Shown here: in pieces, positions 7,578 to 13,635 of the stretch
How positions within the stretch are numbered: the first letter of the stretch is position 1
Layout of the letters: each line of letters starts with the position of its first letter
Source of the DNA: Acidobacteriota bacterium
Lineage (GTDB): Bacteria > Acidobacteriota > Aminicenantia > UBA2199
DNA: 39,696 bases
Direction of reading: 5' to 3'
NCBI GenBank assembly: GCA_025456205.1
Contig: JALOLA010000014.1
Coordinates: forward strand, 1-39,696
Notes under the pieces: model-generated
What the model was told of the DNA's origin: nothing
Seen by the model: the letters and a program-made list of their open reading frames with translations, nothing else
Database searches by the model: none
Made by a program: the position numbers and the translations under genes

Positions 7578-9163
7578 GGCGTGATCCCCAGCCAGCGGAA
7601 CCAGGTCATGCCGGCAAGAGTCAGGATGATGACCCCGATCGTCGAGATGACGAGGCCGTACTTGATGTTGTCGAGGACGGAGAACTGCCCGGTGCTGAAG
7701 TAGATGACGTTCGGCTTGGCGTTGATCGGCAGGGTGATCACCCAGTCGGTGGTGAAGGCCGCCGGCAGCGCCAGGGCGAGCACCGGGAAGCCGAGCTGCT
7801 GGGCGACGGCGATGACGATGGGCATCATGATGATGACGCGCATGGTCTTGCTGGTGAAGAAGATGTGCGCGTACATGTTGACGGCGATGATCACCACGTA
7901 GACCACCCAGAAATTCGTCCCCGGCCCGATGTGCAGGTGCTGAAAGAGGCTGGCGATGGCCCAGCGGGCGGCGCCCGAGTTGTCCAGGGCCAGCCCGCCC
8001 GCGTAGGCGCCGGCGCTGAACAGCATCAGGTGCCAGGGGATGTCGGCCTCGTTCCACTTGATGAGGCCGATCTTGGGCAGGAAGGTGATCACGGCCCCGG
8101 CCATGGCCGCCATCACCGGGTTGATCTCGAACCCGAACCACTGCATGTGGAAGCGGTCGGTCACCCACAGGAAGATGACCAGGCCGAAAATGACCGCCGC
8201 CTTCTTCTCCTGGAAGGAGATTTTCCCCATGCGCTCGAGCTGGCGCTTCAGGGTGGCGATGCCCCCCTCAATGACCGGCTTGCGCTCCTCGGGCCGCAGG
8301 CGGATCAGCAGCCGCGGCCCAAAGAACCAGGCCAGCAGCATGGCGATGATCACCACCGGCAGGCTGGCGAACATCCAGTCGGTGTAGTATACCTTCTCCC
8401 CGCTCAGGGACATGATCAGCGAGATGGCGATCAGGTTGGCCGTGCTGCCGGTCATGAAGCCGGAGGAGAAGATATTGACGCCGAGCAGGTTCTGCAGGAA
8501 AAGGTTGCGCCCGAAGCCGTTGACCTTGTCGCTGGTGGAGCCATAGATCGCCGCCACCACCAGCATCAGGGGCAGGGTCATGACCGCCCGCGGGGCCGTG
8601 GCCGGGATGAGCGGCGCCAAACAGAGCTGCAGGACGATGAAGGCCAGGAACATCTTGGAGGCGTTGTGGCCGAAGCGGATGATCAGGTTCAGCGCCAGCC
8701 GCTTGGCCAGGGCGGTCTTGACCAGGATGGAGCTCAGCACGAAGGCCATGACGTTGAGCCAGATCACGTCGAAGCCGAGCACGCCCAGCACGTGCTCCTG
8801 GTCCCAGCCATCGGTGAACACCAGGGCGATCATCAGGATCAGGGAGGTGAGATAGGTGGGGACGGGCTCGCAGACCCACCAGACCAGGGCCAGGGCGAAG
8901 CAGGCCAGGACGGCCTGCCCGGAGGCGGTCAGCCCGACCGGAAGCGGCATGTAAAAGATCAGCAGGAAAACAGCAATGCCCAGGGGGAAGCCGAGATACT
9001 TCATCCACCTCTCGGTGCCGCTCGACTGCCGTTCCGGGACATTGGCCAGCTTGTGCTTTTCAAGGTCGAGGATGTCGTCCAGGGCGGCATGGGAAGCGGC
9101 CGGTCCGGCGCTGTTGGTCGCGTCGTCCAGCAATTGTCCGTTCCCGGGCTGTCGGCTTACCAT
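7574..9163 (-). CDS. DASS/SLC13-family anion transporter
   Basis: A 529-residue permease of the divalent anion:sodium symporter family. After a hydrophilic N-terminus of about 52 residues there are about a dozen hydrophobic helices. The two substrate loops are recognisable: SSGFMTGSTANLIAIS in the first half and TLPINAKPNVIYFSTG in the second, the latter at the place of the TPPNAIVFGTG motif. Family substrates include dicarboxylates, sulfate and phosphate (the yeast low-affinity phosphate carriers Pho87/90/91 belong here). The motif differences mean substrate cannot be read off. It overlaps the CYTH gene by 7 bases upstream and the anchored protein by 4 bases downstream, and sits between phosphate genes, so phosphate or a phosphate-like anion is the favoured guess. 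Confidence 0.85.
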   Translation of the reverse strand: MVSRQPGNGQLLDDATNSAGPAASHAALDDILDLEKHKLANVPERQSSGTERWMKYLGFPLGIAVFLLIFYMPLPVGLTASGQAVLACFALALVWWVCEPVPTYLTSLILMIALVFTDGWDQEHVLGVLGFDVIWLNVMAFVLSSILVKTALAKRLALNLIIRFGHNASKMFLAFIVLQLCLAPLIPATAPRAVMTLPLMLVVAAIYGSTSDKVNGFGRNLFLQNLLGVNIFSSGFMTGSTANLIAISLIMSLSGEKVYYTDWMFASLPVVIIAMLLAWFFGPRLLIRLRPEERKPVIEGGIATLKRQLERMGKISFQEKKAAVIFGLVIFLWVTDRFHMQWFGFEINPVMAAMAGAVITFLPKIGLIKWNEADIPWHLMLFSAGAYAGGLALDNSGAARWAIASLFQHLHIGPGTNFWVVYVVIIAVNMYAHIFFTSKTMRVIIMMPIVIAVAQQLGFPVLALALPAAFTTDWVITLPINAKPNVIYFSTGQFSVLDNIKYGLVISTIGVIILTLAGMTWFRWLGITP

Positions 9164-9621
9164 TTCGTGAAGGGGTGCTTGATCAGGTTGGAGTTGAAGT
9201 AGCGGGGATCGCCGGAGACTTCAGCGCCGATCCAGGCGGGAAGGTCGATCTTCTGCTTTTCGTCCGTTAGCTCAACCTCGGCCACGACCAGGCCGGCGTT
9301 CTCGCCAAAGAACTCGTCCACTTCGAAGACCAGGCCGCCCACCGGGATCTTGTAGCGCTTCTTCTCGATGAGCGGCTTCTCGCAGATATCATCGAGCATG
9401 GTGTCGGCGTCCTCGACGGAGATCTCATACTCGAACTCCGAGCGCGACACCCCCTTGGTGATCCCCTTGATGGTCAGGAAGCCCTTGTCCTCGATCGTGC
9501 GCACGCGCACGACCCGTTCCTTGAGGGAAGAGAGGTAACCCTGGCGATAGACGATGCCCTTGGCGGCGGCTTTCCATTCGTCGCTCTTGACCAGGTACTT
9601 TCTTTCAATTTCTTTGCCCAT
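9157..9621 (-). CDS. CYTH-domain triphosphate tunnel metalloenzyme
   Basis: A 154-residue single-domain CYTH protein, the normal length. The hallmark E-x-E-x-K is at the start (MGKEIERKYLV). Further tunnel residues are seen: RVVRVRTIEDKGFLTIK, SRSEFEYEI, EKKRYKIPVG, VFEVDEFFGENAGLVVAEVEL. Such enzymes hydrolyse inorganic triphosphate, thiamine triphosphate or, in class IV cyclases, make cAMP; short bacterial ones with this sequence pattern mostly act as tripolyphosphatases. It is cytoplasmic. The gene begins behind AAGGAAA and overlaps the transporter gene. A 13-bp hairpin lies upstream of its start. In this phosphate-gene setting an inorganic tripolyphosphatase is the best guess. Confidence 0.88.
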   Translation of the reverse strand: MGKEIERKYLVKSDEWKAAAKGIVYRQGYLSSLKERVVRVRTIEDKGFLTIKGITKGVSRSEFEYEISVEDADTMLDDICEKPLIEKKRYKIPVGGLVFEVDEFFGENAGLVVAEVELTDEKQKIDLPAWIGAEVSGDPRYFNSNLIKHPFTKW

Positions 9622-9641
9622 GGTATTTCCTTATTAGTATA

Positions 9642-9671
9642 CCACGGGGGCAGGGCGTCCTGCCCCCGTGG
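9642..9671 (-). repeat. Strong hairpin between porin and CYTH genes
   Basis: Perfect 13-bp inverted repeat: CCACGGGGGCAGG at 9642-9654 and CCTGCCCCCGTGG at 9659-9671, with a 4-base loop. No T tract follows on either strand, so it is not a normal intrinsic terminator. It lies in the only sizeable gap (76 bases) of the phosphate locus. It could stop exonucleases and stabilise the porin mRNA, or lower expression of the downstream genes. Confidence 0.75.
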
Positions 9672-9697
9672 TGCTGGATCTCGATCCGTTGCCCGGC

Positions 9698-10912
9698 CTA
9701 GAACGAGTAGTAGAACCCGAACTGGAAGACGTTGAAGTCGTCGTTCCCGGGATAATCGCCGTCAGCGGTGGCGTATTCGTCGTTGTTGACCATGACGTAG
9801 TTCACGGCGAACTTGAGGTTGGGATAGGGATACCAGTTGGCGGCCAGGGTGATGTTGTTGCCCTCTCCGCCCATGATCTCCGATTCCGCGTGGTTGAGGT
9901 TGAGGTTGCTGATGCGGGCGGCAAGCTCGAAGGCCCCCAGCGATTTCTTCTTCGGGTAGATGCGGCCGGCAGGCTCGCCTTCCTCGATGCTGTACGGGCG
10001 CTTCTCGCCGGTGACCATCCAGCTGGCGAAGGCGTAGTAGCCGGAGAACTTGGCATCAATCTCATCCTCCAGGCGGTTGACCTTGACCGACATGTACTCG
10101 CCCTGCAGCAGGACCGGGCCAAAGGAGGCGGCAAGCTCCAGGCCGTACTGGTCCCAGGAAGCGACCTTTTTGATCTTACCGGTGGTCAGGAAGCGGGTAT
10201 CCTCCACGTGCGTTTCGGACCGGGCGCGGAAACGCACCGTGCCCTCGTCCGTGGCGTTGGGCTGCGAATGGCCGAAGGCGCCGCCGATATGGATGAAGGC
10301 GTTGTCCTTGAGCAGCGGCAGGAAGCTCAGGCGCAGGTTGTAGTTGAGCGCTTCGTTGGTGTCGGTTTCATCGGCATTGACGGCTTCTTCGCCGAAGAGC
10401 CCGGCGAAGGCGCGCCAGTTCTTGCCCCACTTGGTCACGCTGAGGCCGATGCGGCGATCCGGGGCAAAGGCGTTGGGAATGGCTCTTTCAATAAAAGTGA
10501 TGAAGCGCGAGGAGGTGACCTCTTCCACGCTGAACTGCCCCTTATGGTTGCCCAGGGTGATCATCATGTTCTTGAACCCGCCGTAGCCGATCCACATGTC
10601 CTTGATCTCGGCCTCGACGCCGGTGAAATCGATGTCGAACTGGGCCGACCAGTCGCCCCAGACCGGCTTGAAACCGAGGCGGCCGCGGCGCACTTCGATG
10701 CCGTTGCTCATGGGGTTCTCGTTCCCCGAATACATGGCGGCGATGAGGTTGATACGGCCGTCCAGCATGAACTGGAACTTGCCGTCCTCGGACTTGAAGA
10801 GCAGCAGGCCGTCATCGCTTCTGCCGGTAAGATCCCGCGATTCGATCTCTTCGGCCGCGGCCGCAAAGGCGAAACACATGACCAGTACGCACAAAATCAC
10901 CATCTTTTTCAT
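9698..10912 (-). CDS. OprO/OprP-type phosphate-selective porin
   Basis: A 404-residue outer-membrane porin. Signal peptide MKKMVILCVLVMCFAFAAAA; the start follows AGGAGGATAAA. After that come many amphipathic strands typical of the porin O/P family: DGKFQFMLDGRINLIAAMY, GIEVRRGRLGFKPVWGDWSA, WIGYGGFKNMMITLGNHKG and RRIGLSVTKWGKNWR. The C-terminus ends in Phe (FQFGFYYSF), the outer-membrane insertion signal. Family members form trimeric, anion-selective channels for phosphate or polyphosphate, though many relatives have other specificities. Here the neighbours (PiT, DUF47, CYTH) support phosphate. It lies 16 bases after the CYTH-like gene. Confidence 0.85.
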   Translation of the reverse strand: MKKMVILCVLVMCFAFAAAAEEIESRDLTGRSDDGLLLFKSEDGKFQFMLDGRINLIAAMYSGNENPMSNGIEVRRGRLGFKPVWGDWSAQFDIDFTGVEAEIKDMWIGYGGFKNMMITLGNHKGQFSVEEVTSSRFITFIERAIPNAFAPDRRIGLSVTKWGKNWRAFAGLFGEEAVNADETDTNEALNYNLRLSFLPLLKDNAFIHIGGAFGHSQPNATDEGTVRFRARSETHVEDTRFLTTGKIKKVASWDQYGLELAASFGPVLLQGEYMSVKVNRLEDEIDAKFSGYYAFASWMVTGEKRPYSIEEGEPAGRIYPKKKSLGAFELAARISNLNLNHAESEIMGGEGNNITLAANWYPYPNLKFAVNYVMVNNDEYATADGDYPGNDDFNVFQFGFYYSF

Positions 10913-10928
10913 TTTATCCTCCTACGGA

Positions 10929-11519
10929 TCAAACGATGTCCATGCCGACCGAGCGCTTCAGCGCTTTCAGGTAATTGACATTCTCGAAGCCGTCGAGACC
11001 CAGCTGGCGCACGGTGCGCATCACGGCATCGGGGTCCTCCATCTCGACGGCGACGGTACGGATCGGCCGGCCGTCGAATTTCAGGTCGGCGATCTCGACG
11101 ATGCAGCCGTTGATCATGAAGCCGTGCCGCTCCTTCTCCACCCGGACCATCCTGAGATCGGCGTGCGGGGAAACCAGCTCGCCCAGGAATTCCTCATAGG
11201 AATATGCTTCCCGCTTCAGCGCGGGCAGAGCGGCCTTCCAGGCCATGAACACGTCGTTCAAGACGGGCAACGCCAGGGGGAAGCCGGCCTTCATGACCGG
11301 GAACCACTGCTCCAGCAGGTCCGCGTTCACCTGGCGCAGGGTCTTGATGTCCATGAGCGTGTCGCGAATCTTGGTGTTGTCCATGCTTTTTTTCGACAGG
11401 ATATATACCTCCGAGCTGTTCCTGACCTTGTCCTCGGGAAAAGAAAGGATATTCTTCTCCGCTTCGCCGAAGGCCTCGCCGAACGTCCGCCATTCCCATC
11501 GTGCGATTATCTCTGCCAT
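10929..11519 (-). CDS. Divergent CYTH-fold protein
   Basis: Start chosen at 11519 (MAEIIARWEWRTFG), eight bases after AAGGAG; the frame opens earlier but without support. The 196-residue protein is soluble. It has the order of CYTH elements in altered form: EWRTF in place of E-x-E-x-K, SSEVYILS, NTKIRDTLMDIKTL (basic strand), MVRVEKERHGFMINGCIVEI, and RTVAVEMEDPDAVMRTVRQL with a final NVNYLKALKR. The last part closely follows the usual E-x-E-D ... lGL ... NY pattern. A central helical insert (QVNADLLEQWFPVMKAGFPL) is not typical. I infer a triphosphate-tunnel fold with changed metal or substrate site, perhaps a sensor. It is the first gene of the phosphate locus. Confidence 0.55.
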   Translation of the reverse strand: MAEIIARWEWRTFGEAFGEAEKNILSFPEDKVRNSSEVYILSKKSMDNTKIRDTLMDIKTLRQVNADLLEQWFPVMKAGFPLALPVLNDVFMAWKAALPALKREAYSYEEFLGELVSPHADLRMVRVEKERHGFMINGCIVEIADLKFDGRPIRTVAVEMEDPDAVMRTVRQLGLDGFENVNYLKALKRSVGMDIV

Positions 11520-11550
11520 TGGCTCATGCTCCTTGTCCGTGACTGGCGCT

Positions 11551-11579
11551 ACTATCCCGCCATGGCGGCAGGGAATCAA
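11551..11579 (-). promoter_or_regulatory. Promoter of phosphate locus with palindromic spacer
   Basis: Minus strand TTGATT (11579-11574), 17-base spacer, GATAGT (11556-11551), about 31 bases before the CYTH-like ATG. The spacer contains the perfect 12-bp palindrome CCGCCATGGCGG (11557-11568), which is a candidate operator. No PhoB box was seen. Confidence 0.45.
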
Positions 11580-11632
11580 TAAGGGAAACCCACTTTTCTT
11601 TTGTCGGGGATTCCCACCACAGGGGGGTGATA

Positions 11633-12304
11633 CTAGGAGCGGCCCTTGGTCTCCTCGAGATCGGGGTGCCAGGCAATGGCCATGCGCAGGAGCTCGTCAG
11701 CGTCCTTGATGTTGAGCTTCTGCTTGATGCGCGAATAATAGGTCTCCACGGTCTTGATGCTCAGCAGCAGTTCCTCGGCGATCCGCTGCGGCCGCAGCCC
11801 CTGGCCGATGAGCTTGAAGATCTCCAGTTCGCGGTCGCTGAGGCGATCGACCGGCGATTCGTTTCCAGGCAGGTTGCCGCCCGCCGCTTTTTCCAGGAGC
11901 TTCTCGGTCATCTCCGGGCTCAGGTACATCCTGCCCTCCACGACCCGGCGGATCGCCGCCAGCAGGGTGTCGGACGAGGCATGCTTCATGACATATCCTT
12001 TCGCTCCGGCGCGGATGGCCCGCTCAGCGTAGAGGTCCTCGGAATGCATGGAGAGGATGAGGGCCGGCAGCCGGGGGCTCCTCTTCTTGACGATCTTGAT
12101 CAAGTCGATGCCGTTCATGCCGGAGAGGGAGATGTCGACAAGCAGCAGGTCGGGCGCCAGACCGTTCAAGGCATTGAGCGCCTCGGGAGCGCTGCTGGCG
12201 CTGCCGCAGACCTCCAGGTCGGGCTGCTGGTCGATCAGCTGGGAGATGCCGTCACGCATGATCGGATGGTCATCGACGATGAATACCGCTTTTTTTTTCT
12301 TCAT
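11633..12304 (-). CDS. NarL/FixJ-type response regulator
   Basis: Start at 12304 (MKKKKAVFIVDDHP); the frame extends to 12361 but those residues are not part of the domain. The 223-residue protein has a receiver domain (DDHP at 11-14, phospho-acceptor Asp57 in LLLVDISLSG, Ser/Thr site in LILSMHSED, Lys in GYVMKHAS) and a LuxR-type helix-turn-helix (DRLSDRELEIFKLIGQGL then IAEELLLSIKTVETYYSRIK). It is the partner of the kinase encoded just upstream. The start region contains nine consecutive A on the coding strand, a place where polymerase could slip. Targets are not evident from the window. Confidence 0.92.
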   Translation of the reverse strand: MKKKKAVFIVDDHPIMRDGISQLIDQQPDLEVCGSASSAPEALNALNGLAPDLLLVDISLSGMNGIDLIKIVKKRSPRLPALILSMHSEDLYAERAIRAGAKGYVMKHASSDTLLAAIRRVVEGRMYLSPEMTEKLLEKAAGGNLPGNESPVDRLSDRELEIFKLIGQGLRPQRIAEELLLSIKTVETYYSRIKQKLNIKDADELLRMAIAWHPDLEETKGRS

Positions 12305-12332
12305 TGAACCGCCGTGGCCAGGGCGCGGGCTC

Positions 12333-12361
12333 ACCTTACCCCGGACCCCGAGCCATGTCAA
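12333..12361 (-). promoter_or_regulatory. Possible internal promoter for the response regulator
   Basis: Minus strand TTGACA (12361-12356, perfect -35), 17-base spacer, TAAGGT (12338-12333, weak -10), between the kinase stop and the regulator ATG at 12304. It could let the regulator be made independently of the kinase. Confidence 0.35.
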
Positions 12362-12373
12362 GCCGTCCCGCCA

Positions 12374-13567
12374 TCAGCGCTCGCCGGAGAGGTCGAAGGC
12401 GCACTTGACAACGGCCCCGCTGTTCCTAACCGATGAGACCGCGAACGAGGCGCCGATCGAGGCGGCGCGGTACTCCATGATGTTCAGCCCCATGCCCTTG
12501 CGGTTCGGCTTCTCGGGAAAGCCGACGCCGTTGTCGCTGACGGTGAGCACGACCCGGCCGCGCTGCCGCGCCAGGCGGATGGCGATGCGGGTGGCCTTGC
12601 CGTGGCGGATGGCATTGTTCAGCGCCTCCTGGACGATGCGGAAGACATGGATAGTCATCTCCTCGTCGGCCGTCATCACCCCCTCAGGGCAATCGATGGT
12701 AACCGTCACGGCGAACAGCTCGCCGACGGCGACGGCCAGCTCGTTCAACGCGGTGGCCAGGCCGCCCTCGCCCAGGGTGGGGTACAGTCCCTTGGCCAGG
12801 TCGCGGGTATGGGTCAGGGCGTTCTGCAGGTGACCGATCAGCTTCTGCAGGTCCTGGGCCTCGTCCAGGCCGATGCGCTTCAGCTTTTCGTACAGGACCT
12901 GGCTCATGAAAATGATCCCCCCCAGCTGCTGGGAGAGGCTGTCGTGAAGGTCCTGGCCGATGCGGCGGTGCTCCTTCTCGCTGATCCCCATGATCTGCTT
13001 CTGCAGGCGGTTCTTGATGGCGATCTCCCGGCGCAGGCTCTCGTTGGCATCCAACAGCTCGCGGGTGCGCTCCCTGACCTTGGCCTCCAGCTCGCTGCGG
13101 GCGCTTTCCAGCGCCTCGTAGGCCATCTTGCGTTCGGTCTTGTCATGGATGCTGCCCATGACCCGTTCCGCCGCCCCGTCGGCCCCGGCCGAGACCCGGC
13201 CGCGGATGCGCAGCCAGTGGATGGCCCCGTCTTTTTTTTCCGTGCGGAATTCCTCGTCGAAGGAGCCCTGGCGGCGGATGGCCTCCTTGAGGGCGGCGGC
13301 GATCTGCCGGCGGTCGCCGGGATGGATGGCGCGCAGGAAATTCCTGTAGGAGCTGGCCGCACTGCCGGAACCAATGTCCAGGAGCCGCTTCATCATGTCG
13401 GACATGACGACCCGGTTCGAATGGAGGTCCCAGTCCCAGATGCCGATATCGGCGGCTTCGAGCGCCAGATGCATCTGCCGGTATTTTTCATCGCCAATGG
13501 CCGAGACTGCCCGGCGCGCTTTCAGCGCTGGGCGCTGCGGTCTTGCCTTGTCGTTCTTGCTGGTCAT
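12374..13567 (-). CDS. Soluble PAS-domain histidine kinase (NarX/DegS class)
   Basis: A 397-residue cytoplasmic sensor kinase without membrane helices. Residues about 30-150 form a PAS domain (ADIGIWDWDLHSNRVVMSD ... EEFRTEKKDGAIHWLRIRGR ... GSIHDKTERK), then a coiled coil (about 150-195), a HisKA_3 dimerisation domain (KEHRRIGQDLHDSLSQQLGG, phospho-acceptor His208) and a HATPase domain (EALNNAIRHG near 314, DNGVGF at 345-350, GMGLNIMEYRA). This architecture pairs with NarL-type regulators, one of which follows 69 bases downstream. The PAS domain gives no clear ligand. It is probably an intracellular signal sensor. Confidence 0.92.
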   Translation of the reverse strand: MTSKNDKARPQRPALKARRAVSAIGDEKYRQMHLALEAADIGIWDWDLHSNRVVMSDMMKRLLDIGSGSAASSYRNFLRAIHPGDRRQIAAALKEAIRRQGSFDEEFRTEKKDGAIHWLRIRGRVSAGADGAAERVMGSIHDKTERKMAYEALESARSELEAKVRERTRELLDANESLRREIAIKNRLQKQIMGISEKEHRRIGQDLHDSLSQQLGGIIFMSQVLYEKLKRIGLDEAQDLQKLIGHLQNALTHTRDLAKGLYPTLGEGGLATALNELAVAVGELFAVTVTIDCPEGVMTADEEMTIHVFRIVQEALNNAIRHGKATRIAIRLARQRGRVVLTVSDNGVGFPEKPNRKGMGLNIMEYRAASIGASFAVSSVRNSGAVVKCAFDLSGER

Positions 13568-13591
13568 GCTCCCCTTCCCCGGGCTGTGCTT

Positions 13592-13621
13592 ATTCTAATC
13601 CATGCTCGCTGCCTTGTGCAA
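13592..13621 (-). promoter_or_regulatory. Predicted promoter of the two-component operon
   Basis: Minus strand TTGCAC (13621-13616), 18-base spacer, TAGAAT (13597-13592; 5 of 6 consensus), 24 bases before the kinase ATG. It lies in the short gap after the PBP1C gene, suggesting separate transcription from pbpC. Confidence 0.4.
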
Positions 13622-13635
13622 GGCCGGACCGGAGA

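Noticed and set aside
7289-9202. 637-codon plus-strand frame opposite the DASS gene
   Set aside because: Antisense shadow rich in Gly, Asp and His; the DASS transporter on the other strand is clear.
11580-11632. Imperfect repeats GTGGGAATCCCC and GTGGGTTTCCC after the response regulator gene
   Set aside because: Short, imperfect and not followed by a T tract; no terminator or operator can be supported.
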